Below are positions 10,433 through 21,842 of a DNA stretch of 64,000 nucleotides, piece after piece. Where the stretch lies: NCBI RefSeq assembly GCF_001642475.1, contig NW_019173944.1, positions 62,001 to 126,000 of the forward strand. The letters run 5' to 3'. The position numbers and the translations under genes are program-made. Source of the stretch: Fonsecaea monophora (Eukaryota; Ascomycota; Eurotiomycetes; Chaetothyriales; Herpotrichiellaceae). The notes beneath the pieces were generated by a model, which had not been told where the DNA came from, searched no databases, and saw nothing but the letters and a program-made list of their open reading frames with translations. Every line of letters begins with the position of its first letter. The first letter of the stretch is position 1.

Positions 10433-13400
10433 TTTTGTTTTTTGGCTCAATTGATTTTGAAATGTGTATAAAAATGTATATATAAAAAAAAGGGGGTATA
10501 TACATCTACACATACATACACGGGACGGATGCATGAGATATGTACGAGTTAATGGTTAGGTTGCGCGGTAGGTCACCTGCCTGGATGGCCCGGGTGGGTG
10601 ACCGAGCGGGTGGTGGTTCATAAAAATATGCCACTGAGCTGCGCGTGACAACCACTTCCTCCATCTTCCCCCCACACAAAATCATACACTTCCTATTACA
10701 TGACCGGCCGGGTTTCGCTGAACTGTAAACTGCGCGGCTGACCCAGATACTTGTTCAAGCACTCAAGAATGGTATGTACATGTACCTCCGTGCATGTGTA
10801 GATCGCCAAGTAGAGGGGCAGAAGGGTGGAATTAATTTTTGGTTCTAGCATGTGATACATAAACAAATCTGCTAATCGCATGGGCGGGGTAAGTTGGCCC
10901 GTAGACATGAACTCGGGCCCAAGGATGTGTAGGGGGCTGTACGCCAAGGGACATGGACGGCACTGCAGAGCATTTCCTGAGAGCGGTTGAGGAAGTGTCG
11001 AGATCACGATGACACGAAACTTGGTCTGCTTCATTCGTTGGACCTGCATCTTCATCTGTCGTGCTCTCCTGACACCGAGAAAACCACGTACTCGGTACAA
11101 GTAGTGGTGGCAGGGTCTGGAATGCTGAGAGATGCTGATGGCTGAGTCATGAAATGTCCATTGATGATAGATCCAATGGCAGTCAACATTGTACCGGTTC
11201 AAGCGGCACCGACGAGTGCCTGCGTGACTATTCACCCAGTTGAGTTGACGGACGCAGGATTTTCACGTGCCATCATCAGATGTAGAAAAGGTGGCAGTGG
11301 CCCTGTTGGAAGGACTGCCTGACTGAGTGACAGCCGATCTGACATATCGACTCAGGTCAAGAGCTCGGGTACTCAGCCGAAGGGAAGGAAGAGGATCAAG
11401 GTAGAAAGCATCATCCTGGCCCGTCCAAGGCGCGTCCGAAGGTTGGTTGGCGTATTTCCATAAAAGAAGTGTTGGCAATTGGATTCATAGGAGAGATGCT
11501 TGGGGGCGAGAGCGTAGAGAGCAGCGACCCGAGCAAGCTCCATTACCTTTGACCATCAAGAAATAAGACTCTCCCACGAGCCGTTCGTGGGCCTCCGCTG
11601 CCTTCTGCAGGCTGGCAACAGTAAGACTGTTCAAGATGCTCGAAGCGAGCCCGTGTGCTTGGCTGCATTGATCATCCTGCACCCGGGAGAGGTTGTAATG
11701 GTCCAGTCAAGACACATTCAATAATAGCAGTCTTTTTGTCTCGAGTGGCTTCGGAGCAAAAAATGCGTCAAATGGTGTGGCCCGACTGGATTCACAACCA
11801 CTTTCAAGACAGGAAATCGATCGGAACATCAACGCCAAATCGTTTTGTGCTAAGGTTGAGATCATGTAAATCTCCCCACGCCAAAGGCCGCAGCACTGAA
11901 GTTGTACGCCAGACTTTCTGTCAGTGCAGATACGAAGCGTTGACTTGATCCTTTGCAGGGTGAAATAAGAAAGCTGACCGAGACAAATGCTGGGATCTTT
12001 GGTCCTTGCTGCAAGACTTTTTTGGCCGGGATGGAATTAGCCCACTTTGACAGGAGGACTCAAGGCGCGAGGAATGGTCCAGCGTGTCAAGAGGCGGTGC
12101 ATCAGATTGAACACACCTTTCCAGGTGTGGCAGTTTCGGTTGATCAGACTTGTCCTATGATTAAATTGGCACGACCGTCGATGCCTGATGGGATGTGATC
12201 GACGAACGGACAGGAACTAGTTAGGCTGAGATGCGCACGAGCTGCCTTCGGAGGGGCCAGAACAACCGCCCTTCACTCTTCAAGTGTCTTCCTAACCCTA
12301 GTGTGTGCTGGGGGGAACAAAACTGGTACTGTGCGTTAATTAGAAGCAGGTCCACCGCATGCAGGCAGGCTGTGGGCTGTGGGCTGCACGTCCAGGCTGA
12401 CTTAACAAGACGCTTGAACTTCTCTTACCCTTGTCCTGCCTGCTGTCTGTGCGTGCTTCCTATCGCCACCTAAGAGATACGAGTCGATGTACCTCATACT
12501 CGGCATTGGTGTTCGATCCTGGACACTTGACGCACTTGAACGACCCTCCGTACCATCGGGTCCACCACTCGACCAACGTCATCATTGTCATATTCCGAAT
12601 AAAAAAACACTGTCCTCGATTAGATTTTGTCGCCGACCGCAACAGTCGTAGCTGTAGAAGACTTCGACTTCCATAACCTTCTGTCTTCGGGGCCCCCCAA
12701 GGAGACACAAGACATGGTGGAGTTGAACTGAAGTCAATACCCTCAATTTGACCCAGAATCCCCAAAAAGCGGAGGTTTCCGCACGGCAATCGGAGATGTC
12801 GAGGAAGGGACAGAACCTGTCGTGTCATGAGTTGCATTTCCACAAGAAGTCCTTGCGAACTAGTTGATAGGCAGAAAACTCATCTCGCAACGCGAAGCTT
12901 CTAGTTAGAGTTTGCGGCGGAGAAAGCCAACAGGCTTCAACCACAATCGGCATCCAGACCTATGGGTGCCGCAGAAAAAATAAACTGTGTCAGGGATGGG
13001 GCAGATCCCCTGACGCGAACCCTTGGTTACTTCGAACCTTTCGTGCCCATTGATCGAGATGAGAAAGCATGGGTGTCCCGGCGTTACTTCTGGCGTGTCG
13101 AGCCAAAATTGAGAGAGAAGAATGATCAGCCTCGGGGAGTCTGCGAAGAAGACTGGTGGCGTAGTCTCTCACGTCCATTTCCAAACTACCTTGAACTTGT
13201 AAGCTTCCGACATTTTTCTCTCCCTTGTAAATCCTGCGGACCGAACTCGAGGTTGTACCGACTGCTCGTCCTGTTCCGGAGTCGTGGCACAGTTTGCTCA
13301 GGTCAGTGAGTGGGACTACCCATCAGTCCTGGTCCTTGTATCGTAGGCGGCGCGTTTGTGCTTCGATTGGCCCGTCATTTTATTTTCCCTGGGATGTGCC

Positions 13401-15021
13401 CAAATCTGATCCGTGTGATGCCGTGCGTGTGCACCCCATTCCGGATCCACTCGAGGCTGCGCAAAACTGGGGTCTGGTCGGAGCTCTGACAGGCTGGCTG
13501 ATAAAGTCTCGACGTCGCCTTCTAAACCGTCAGCAGCCCAAGGCTTGAGACTATTTATTGGCGGAGATGACTTGTCAAAATCTCTTCCAACTAGGATAGA
13601 CATGGATGTAGAAATGTGAAGCTAGCACGCAACGCTCCATGGGAGCTACGGAAGACAGTCCGCTGGCATCGCGTACCACTCTCTGTTAGCCTAGACGAGG
13701 ATAGTAATGTTGAAAGGGGCACAGATCGGGAGAGCTGAGAACGTGGACAGTGGAGTTACTCGTAAAAGTAGAGCATCCGGGAGGCATATTAGTGTGGATC
13801 AATAATAGCGCTGGACCCCAGTTCCCCTCTTACCTGAAGAACCCCTATTCCACCAGTTGGGACTCCGTACGAGGACAAGTGTTCCGTTTTTACGGAGTAT
13901 GTACATCCATGATTTTTGCCGCCGATGTTGTACTTGGGTATCCACTGAGGTCAAACGGCCGAGGTAGGGGGTAGCCTAGGTACAAGTATCTCGTACGGGC
14001 AATCCTGCTCGTCACATTAATTGATCATCAACTCTCTTGTCCCGCTCAGCAAGGCCTGGTCCTCGCCACCAGACGTGTGCTTTCTTGGACGAATCGACGC
14101 ATTGGGTCGACTCGAAGGATATGCCCTCTGGAAGGCCGTGGCGGCGAGGAGATCATGACGACAACGCGGATCTAGGGACGGCAATGGGTCCCATTTGCTT
14201 TTGTCGCAACGCCCCGACTACTGAATCAGGACGAGAAAATAAGGGCTGGGCTGGCCCTTCACAAAACCAGTCGTTTACGAGTAGAGCAGCCTACCCTATA
14301 CCTTGCTATTGGCGCCGTCTCCGATATGGACCACAACTGTCTCCGGGAGTGTCTCCACGGACTTAGTCCTGGCGCAGGTTCCTTACGAGTACTTGGGAGT
14401 GTTTGGCCATTTCAATATTTTGATTGTTCCCGCTCGTGACTGTCTTTCCGTGCCGGCAATTCCGTCCGGAACGTCCTCTGTCCAGAACGTCCTCTGCCCA
14501 ATGATGCAGACTGATGAGTTATGAGCGTTGCATGTGGGTACACACAAGAAAATCGACGGCCGATTGTTTTGACATCTCGAGGTCTGTGTTCAGCACGGAG
14601 GCTGCGAACAAGACTCGAGGCTTGTTACCTGGCATTTTTTGTGACTGTCTCATCTGTGAGAATGCGGATGAGAAAAATGGGAAGGGTAGGCTTGTAGCGA
14701 GTTAAAATGGCGCGTTTGCGAGCCCTGCAAGCCACAGAGGAGGTACTCGGACAATTCAATGGCAGCGCGTTTTGGGGTATTGTTGCTCGGCGTTGGGAGC
14801 GTCAGCCCTTGTGGCCTGAAGCTTACCCTTCAAGGTATGCAGCAAACTTGTCAGATAGTGGATATCAATGGTGCAGTCCTGATTCCCGCCCAAGCCAACA
14901 CTTCCAAAATTGTGCTAATAAGCCCATGGCGCTTCGTATCGAATTTGTAAGGGCGAGTCAGGACCCATCGTGCTCCCAAACAACCGATTTGTGTGACAGC
15001 CATCGACAAGGAACCTGTGGA
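10433..15021. other. Gene-poor stretch
   Basis: Scattered short open frames (longest 179 codons, minus strand 11235-10696) have no recognisable domains and biased composition. No transposon ends, long terminal repeats or tRNA were found by eye. GTGGGCTGTGGGCTG words occur near 12370 and again near 16350-16400. A TACTCGGTA word lies at 11089-11097. Confidence 0.5.
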
Positions 15022-15032
15022 ACACACACACA

Positions 15033-15085
<53 letters not shown>
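15022..15085. repeat. (CA)n microsatellite
   Basis: About 64 bp of CA dinucleotide, with one interruption near 15035. It creates spurious His-Thr and Cys-Val open frames on the two strands. Confidence 0.97.
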
Positions 15086-15086
<1 letters not shown>

Positions 15087-18000
15087 ATTCATGTATTATT
15101 CATTTTAAAGTGGACCTTATAATGGTGATCGATATTCATAGGTCTTGTTGGCCAGACTGGTTGTCTGGCCAGGAAAAGCAGGTCGAGTCAATGATGGTAC
15201 TCGTAGGTTTAGCAATTTAGACTGAGATCGCCGAGGAGAATGAGAGGGACATTTGTTGGTGTCAGCTGGCTTTGGCGGTCTGCACCTGGGCCGAGCTTGA
15301 AGGAAGATCCGAAGACTCTGCAGTTTGTTATTGGCTATTCATAGGAGCATGTAGCAGAAGGGGAATTAGGGTTTCACAAACATATCTCGATCAAGAAGGG
15401 AAGACGAGGCAGGTCAATGTCGGGTCACCTCTTGTGATGGAGAGGGGCCCTTTGGCTCTGGTTGGTTATATGCGAAGTGAGCGCTGACCCCACAGGGATG
15501 GATGCAGGGAGAAGAGCGGCTGGCGTGAAGAGGGATTGGAAGAAGTGGTGCGGCCAGAGGCGCGGTGCAGGTGGGGGAGTCAGAAGGAAGACATCACACA
15601 TTTTTCGAGATTTTCGATTCTCCATTTGACGGGATGGACCAATGCAGAGAGATTGATGGCAACACACCAGGAAGTACTAGGTATGAGCAAGGGAGTACGA
15701 GTATGTTCAGGGGAGACTAGAGATTTCACTAACCTGTACAGGTACGAGAAACAAGTCGATCAGAGGGAGAAACACTACGAGTACCTATACCCAGTTAAGC
15801 CACTAGTACATCGGAGGCGCCTAGTTGAAGATTCCATTGACTAGGCACGACTACTAGGGACACTGAGAACGAGTCCCGGGTAGTCCTCCCAGGCATCCTC
15901 CTCCCTCCCTGGGTCGGGTAGGTACTCCCCACTGGACATGATTTCATTCAGGGATTGAGGCCTCGAGCTGCCCCTCCTCGCCTGCGCCCATCCACACACC
16001 ATCCTCACATCATCGTTGCCTTCCCCCTCTTCTCACAACTATCGTCTCCCTTTCCCCGTCGCCTCCTCTAGGCGAGCTGATCCACCAAAGCCACCCTTGC
16101 AACCCTTACCCACGTCCTACTCCTTGGAATCACGAAATCTCCGACGTGCCCAACTCTCTTCTCGTGGTTCGGATCCGTCCAATGACATTTCCGGGAAAAG
16201 CACCCGACCGCCGTCTGGGAAGACAGCTGATCCTGTTTTAAAGTTGGCCATGCAGTTTGCCGTGTGCCGGTGATCCACGCCTGACCAAGGGATCAGAGTC
16301 GCAGCTTCAAGCCTGGGCCAGGCCTGGAAGCCGGGGGGGCTTTGCTGAAGTGTGGGCTGTGAGTCGTGAGCTGTGGGCTGGTTGTGGGCTACGGGCTGCG
16401 GACTGCATCATGCACAGACACCTTCACACCGTCAACTTGTTTTTGTATGTTTCTCGCTCATTCCATCCTTGCCCCAGCCTAGTAGTCCACGGGCGAGCTG
16501 CGTGTACGAGGCGGTGGTGGATGGGAGCACTGGAAGTCAGACATGATCGAAACTGCCCATCTTTTCCCTAGTTGGTCGCTCTCTCGCCTGACACCGCTGA
16601 TGCCTTGATATTTCTCTGATCGTGCCGCCTAGGTACTACTCCCTGCATGGTGCCTTGGATGCCTATTGATTACCTGTTTGGGGAAGTGTCCCGGGGTTTT
16701 ACGGGGCCGCCACCCATCCTGCTCACTCTCGTTATGTTCTACAAGTACGTACGAGGGACTCGTACAAGCAATAATACAGTAAGCCAACTGGATTTCTGGC
16801 ACGCACTGTGACCCTTTGTGCCAAGAAACACTGGCACACAATCCACCCCTTGGCCCTTGTCAACCCAACTTTGCATGTACGGCTACAAACTACAACTGTA
16901 CGGGTAATCGATCCCTGTCCATCCTTGCAGTTCCATTGCATCTCTATTGCAAAAAGCCCCAAATGCACATTCCTGGTCTCCACCCCACATGGCAGCCCCC
17001 TCTTCGGCCCGTTTTCTTCTTTCTTCGACCTTCTCATGTCTCTGGACCGTTGTCTCTCCTTTTGTGTGGGCGCCATGCTCATCCCCATTTCCTGAATGTG
17101 CCCATCGTTCCACATTCCCTCAACCCTTGTTCTGACTGCTTGGACAATGTTCCCCATTTGCTTCCATCCTGCCCAGTTCCACTCCACTAATTTCAGAAAC
17201 CCTTCCCGACCCGATGGATGGCGGCTAACCTTGAATCTAGCTGGCATATTGACGAAAGCTACCAAAGACCCGGCCAAACTTCTCCCTCATCCTTCCTGCT
17301 CTCGCGATCACTCACCCCAATCCTAACCTAGTCCATTTTACGAGGGAGACCATGCGGCACCGCAAAAGCTGGCTTTGACATACGAGACACTAAAAACGAG
17401 CATGGAGGATTATTGCGCCAGCGTTGAGAGATCAGTTGTGACCACCCGCCTCACCATCTTTTTCGCCTCCAAGGAAGCAAGGAACAAACGTAGCGGTACC
17501 AAATCATGCATCCCTGCGCCCTCTTTGGCTCTCTTCCGACCCTGTCGTGCGTATTTGACTTTTCTTCTCCATCAAAACATGCAACAATCGAGAAATGCAA
17601 CCGCGTCATCCCGTGTCCGCCGGCCGCGTTTCCTTTTCAACCTCAGACTTCCGCCACCGCATTGGCTGTGCAATATGCATCAGACGAGTTTTTTTCCCTG
17701 GCCACCTCCGCGCTTTTCCCCTCCCTATTTCCCGCGTCTGACCAGGTTCAGGCTGAGCCACCTCAGACCCCCTCTGCTTGTATGCGGAATGATTCTGGCG
17801 CCCTCTGGATACTGTGCCCACTCATCAGCAAACTTGGAGCTAAAAGGATAGCCTACTTTTGATACTTGTCCACCTCGACCTCGCCTTGACCTCCACGTAT
17901 GGCCCGTGGCTCCTGACACAAGTCTGACAGCCTTGGTTCCAGGCTGCTGCGAATTTCCAGCAGTGCAGCGGTCAAAAAACTGTCATCCCGTCAAATCCAT

Positions 18001-18673
18001 CCTCTGACCGTGACACCCCACACACTCCTCGTACCATTTCCGTTCGCTCAGTCGACAGGCCCCCCTTGCCACACTACATTCCTTAACCTCGTGTGGGACT
18101 TGTTTCTTTTCAGATCACCTCGGCCATCAGATTGTCGCAAAGAGGCGCACCATAGCTCAGCTTAGGGCTGGCCACCCAGGCTTTTCCCGATTTCCACCAT
18201 TCCATTCCCCTTTGCCCCGGTTTCCACATCCTACACTACCGCAGCCGCCCGTTTTCTTGATGCATCTCGCCTGATCGCTTCCCCTTGGTTCTAACCCTAA
18301 GTACATCCACTGCAACCCGCCAATAGACCCCTTCCCCTGCCGGTACCTGTACTGGAGTCATGTTCGTCATGCTTTGGCTTTGCGCTTCTACCTTCGCCAA
18401 ACCCTGGCTTTGGGTCGAACTATTCCACCCTCGTCAAACCCTGACCCATATACTTGTATTGACTAACTCTGGCTACTGCTTGCAGCAGCCAACTCTCCCT
18501 CGCCGCGAGTGATGTACCAATTTAATCTTGCGTTGTCTCCCTTTGGACAAATATCCACTATGCACCTGGCCCTTGCCACGAGATCGTTTGTCCTTTTTAC
18601 TAGGGAATAGATATGGACTGTTGGGACCACCCGATTCTTTCGATTCTTTCCATCCGCCATTATTGTTGTGAAC
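15086..18673. other. Long upstream region of the acidic protein gene
   Basis: No coding gene is recognised. From about 15950 to 18500 the plus strand is strongly pyrimidine-rich (CT and CCC-rich), as seen in promoters and long 5' UTRs of regulated fungal genes. Several short ATG-started frames could act as upstream ORFs if this is transcribed. Confidence 0.45.
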
Positions 18674-19873
18674 ATGGAAACCCTTCAGCAATACCACTCC
18701 TCTCCTCCCGAAATGTTCTACAATCCTGCGGTCTCAACCAATGTGTCGTCCTATTTTGTCCGGCCCAACAAAGTGGTCAAATCGAACAGCAGGAATAGCA
18801 GTCCACGGACCTCGGGGCGAAGGCAAACGATGACTGCTGCTGCTGCCTCGTCGAGAACTCGGTCCGTCGTCGACCATCTCCGCTCCAGCACACAGTGGCA
18901 GAACACAGAGATGCCTCGCTCTCGACCCCTCAGTTGGCATCCGAGTTCTTTCGAGGCGGTCAACTCGACGACCGTCAACCCCGTTGCCAATGAACCAGAC
19001 CTCTCTACTTGGAACTATTCGACAGCTCAAGTCCACGGCCTTGTCACTCCGATCTCTTATCCGGTCATGAATGAACCCCAGATACCAGAAGCTTTTACGC
19101 CGCTTGATGAACTGCCATCCCGAGATCCAGCTTTAGTCTATGAGGATCAACCTTACCTCGACAATATGTGGTATGGTCAAGGACAAACGAAGTCGAACAC
19201 TGCCTCAATTCCTCTCTACCCTCATCAATCGCTCGCACAACCAACATGGGGTTTCGACGATCAGGCGATCATGGCGCCCAATGTACAGACAGCACCATCC
19301 TCGCCGGACTCTCTCCCATTGCAGAATTTTGGGCTTGACACATTATCCCTTGGGAACAAGGACTCGAAATCGAACGATAATTCGGAGGAATTGGTCGGTA
19401 TGGGCTTGTACGACTCACCTGCTGAAGTTCAATCATCGTGCCTTCTCTTTGGTGGCTCTACAGCCTCAGCCCGAAAAGGTTTGAAGTTGGAAGAGTCTTT
19501 CGAACCAGTGGAGAAGGATGACGAGGAAGAGGAAGACGCCGACTCAGAAGATGCCGAAGAGGATGAGATGAATCAACAAGACGCGCAGCAGGAGGCCGAG
19601 GATGACGTTCAGCCATGTAATACCTCCGATACTGCCGAGTACGAGGGCCAATCTATCGCGGATCACCTAATATTTGGGATGCAAGCGCAGCCAGATTCCC
19701 TGGCAATGAAGTATCTTTCGACTCTGAGGCAACTGAATAGTGCTACTACCCTTCGGGGCATTCTTACGGCTGGGCCTGAATTTGACGACTTGACGACAGT
19801 AATGACCAGCCACGTGGGAAATGGTATTGGGGCTGTTGGCACATTTGCAGCGTTCCACACATTGTTCTTATAG
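18674..19873 (+). CDS. Acidic, largely disordered protein of unknown function
   Basis: Intronless gene for 399 residues starting at METLQQYHSSPPEMFYNP (a GTG two codons upstream is not a fungal start). I cannot name it. The N-terminal quarter is basic and Ser-rich with a SRNSSPRTSGRRQT stretch that looks like a phosphorylation or nuclear-targeting region, then SRPLSWHPSS. The centre is rich in Pro, Asn and Gln. Residues about 277-315 are a nearly pure Asp/Glu tract. The last 70 residues look more ordered, with a hydrophobic end (IGAVGTFAAFHTLFL). No enzyme or DNA-binding motif is visible. A regulatory or scaffold role would fit the composition and the long gene-free upstream region, but this is inference. 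Confidence 0.75.
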   Translation: METLQQYHSSPPEMFYNPAVSTNVSSYFVRPNKVVKSNSRNSSPRTSGRRQTMTAAAASSRTRSVVDHLRSSTQWQNTEMPRSRPLSWHPSSFEAVNSTTVNPVANEPDLSTWNYSTAQVHGLVTPISYPVMNEPQIPEAFTPLDELPSRDPALVYEDQPYLDNMWYGQGQTKSNTASIPLYPHQSLAQPTWGFDDQAIMAPNVQTAPSSPDSLPLQNFGLDTLSLGNKDSKSNDNSEELVGMGLYDSPAEVQSSCLLFGGSTASARKGLKLEESFEPVEKDDEEEEDADSEDAEEDEMNQQDAQQEAEDDVQPCNTSDTAEYEGQSIADHLIFGMQAQPDSLAMKYLSTLRQLNSATTLRGILTAGPEFDDLTTVMTSHVGNGIGAVGTFAAFHTLFL

Positions 19874-20527
19874 AGCCATGATACCCCTCTATGACGACCT
19901 TGAACGGATCGTCAGGCACATGTATAATCTAGATTACTAGGATTTTTGAAGATATCCTATTTTCCTCAAAAGAACACATTAGTGCAATGGGTTCAATGCA
20001 CATATGCACCATGAAACGGACAACGTTTTCAATGTTTAGTAGTTCTCGACACTGGGAAACAGTTATCTTTCCTTGTAAATCGAGGAATGTACTTGACTGT
20101 CAGCCAATAAGAGCATGGCACATGCACGGCCCCCACTTGGTTAATAAGGCCCGTCTGTCATTGGCCAGAGGTCAGCAGAGTCACGTGGATGTCTCAAACA
20201 CCCCACCCAATTCGTTGTCTCAGATTTTGACAGTTTTCCCCTTCGTTCGATCATACGAAGGACTCTTCTATAGAGGGTCAACCAGCACCTGTTGAGCGAA
20301 CTCCTGCATGTAACTCACAGCCTCCGCCTGCAAGTACGTGTTTCAATATGCGCGTCTTCACTATCACCTCCATATCATCTCTCCCAACAATTTTTTGATA
20401 ACTACGACCTGATTCGCTTATTCCTGCTGTCTCTCCAAATTCCTGGTGTGAACCGAAGAGTATAGTCCTAAATCGCACAGATCCAGTCATTCGTCCGTAT
20501 CTCCTCCGCTCTGAGACCCTCAGCACC
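19874..20527. other. Intergenic, upstream of Las1
   Basis: No gene. It holds a CCAAT pentamer at 20104-20108, an inverted one (ATTGG) at 20160-20164 and a TCACGTGGA E-box-like word near 20181, within about 90 bp. These are plausible CCAAT-complex and bHLH sites, untested. Confidence 0.5.
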
Positions 20528-21382
20528 ATGACCATGCAATTTCCACCATGGCGACACGACTCTGAGTTGGCCATGGTCCGGGACTGGTTCTTTCCCGCGA
20601 AGACGAAACAGGAATTGTATTCCACAGCCGAATCCCGCACTTCGCAAGACCTGAGGCGGCGTGCTATTGACAGGGTCAATCTCTGGTTGTTCAAGGCTGG
20701 TCAACTTCCTTCAGCGCTGGTAGCCACGGCGAGCTTAACGGATGCTTTGATTCACGATGAACAAAGGCGGTCACTATCTGGCACGGGCATCTCGGACCTG
20801 GCCATGCAGAGCATATATGCCATGGCGTTTGCGAGGTTCGTCAATGGATTTGTTGACCGTGATGTCGCACGTTCGTCTGCTGCCGAAATGGCTCGAGATG
20901 ATAGTCCTGAGGGAGAAGAAGTGACCCCATCCTCAGCAAGTGCTGCCAAAGGTGAAAGCTCCATGTATGCTTACGCTGCCATGATCGGGATGCCACAGAC
21001 ATTTGTTGATCTCCGCCATCAAGTCACACACGCTGACATCCCCAATATGACGTATATGAGAAAAATGACAGAGCAGGCTCTGGACTGGATGTGGGAGAGG
21101 TGGTGGATCAAAAATGTGACTGGCACCCCGGAACGGGCGATAAGAGAGCTGGAGGAAAGACGACGCACATCACGAGACGCCAGAGACGCCGCAGCGCTGG
21201 GCAAAAGGGATCCAAGTAGGTCCGTGCCTCAAACTGATTCTGATTCCGACGATCAGGATTCTCAAATGAAGACAGCATGGGGATTGAGCAACACAGGAGA
21301 AAATGATCCTGATGTCCCGATCTCAGCTAGAACTAGACATACAATGAAGCGCAAATCTGCAGCTTTAGAGGATGGGGATTAG
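20528..21382 (+). CDS. LAS1: Las1-type pre-rRNA endonuclease
   Basis: Intronless gene for 284 residues. Las1 is a HEPN nuclease that, with the Grc3 kinase, cuts ITS2 at site C2 during 60S ribosome maturation. The N-terminus PPWRHDSELAMVRDWFF is the family start. The catalytic HEPN motif R-x4-H is present as RHQVTH (Arg163, His168) within FVDLRHQVTHADIPNM, and LDWMWERWW follows. An acidic linker falls between the first helical part and the motif (about 122-145). The C-terminal part is short and polar, ending with a basic RTRHTMKRKSA stretch; at 284 residues the protein is clearly shorter than the yeast one (about 500), mostly by loss of C-terminal sequence. ATG 20534 is an equally possible start. 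Confidence 0.88.
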   Translation: MTMQFPPWRHDSELAMVRDWFFPAKTKQELYSTAESRTSQDLRRRAIDRVNLWLFKAGQLPSALVATASLTDALIHDEQRRSLSGTGISDLAMQSIYAMAFARFVNGFVDRDVARSSAAEMARDDSPEGEEVTPSSASAAKGESSMYAYAAMIGMPQTFVDLRHQVTHADIPNMTYMRKMTEQALDWMWERWWIKNVTGTPERAIRELEERRRTSRDARDAAALGKRDPSRSVPQTDSDSDDQDSQMKTAWGLSNTGENDPDVPISARTRHTMKRKSAALEDGD

Positions 21383-21842
21383 ATGTAATACTCGAAGCAA
21401 CTCTTGTATTCCTGATAGTCTACGTACTCATGTACTGTGGTTCTACTTGCTCGCAGCGGCACGCAGAATCTATCATCTGCTGAAAGAATGGTATTCGAAT
21501 TCGGAGATTATGTTGTGACGAGTCTTCACTGGTATTTAGTACCGAGTACCTTTACCAGGCGCTATAAAGTCTAGCGCCTCGTAATTTGTATTATCCTCGC
21601 ATCGTCCTCCGCAGCCGCCAAGCCTTTCCGAGATCTGAACGTGCAAAGTCGTGCAAAGATCACTTCACTCGTCATCTGAAAAGGCGCTCTATCTGCACTC
21701 CCGGACTCGACTCGGATACCTCTCGATTCTCTAAACAAAGAGTTAATTCGCGTCCTCCTTTCACCGATGGGAAAGCATCTACTGAACCCTCCCCTCATCT
21801 GCGCCTTCTTGTCCGTCCTCTTCTCGCATTCTCCAGTTCGAC
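21383..21842. other. Intergenic, Las1 to Ubp16
   Basis: Promoter of the next gene. It contains a TACCGAGTA word at 21540-21548. No gene is seen. Confidence 0.6.

Noticed and set aside
10696..11235. 179-codon minus-strand open frame
   Set aside because: Composition is unlike protein, no domain is seen and there is no promoter or splice support; it may be chance in a 9.5-kb gap.
14851..15220. His-Thr and Cys-Val-rich open frames
   Set aside because: They are produced by the CA microsatellite on both strands.
12361..16410. GTGGGCTG word repeats near 12370 and 16350-16400 as a mobile-element trace
   Set aside because: The words are short, scattered and without terminal repeats or an open frame, so chance or slippage is more likely.
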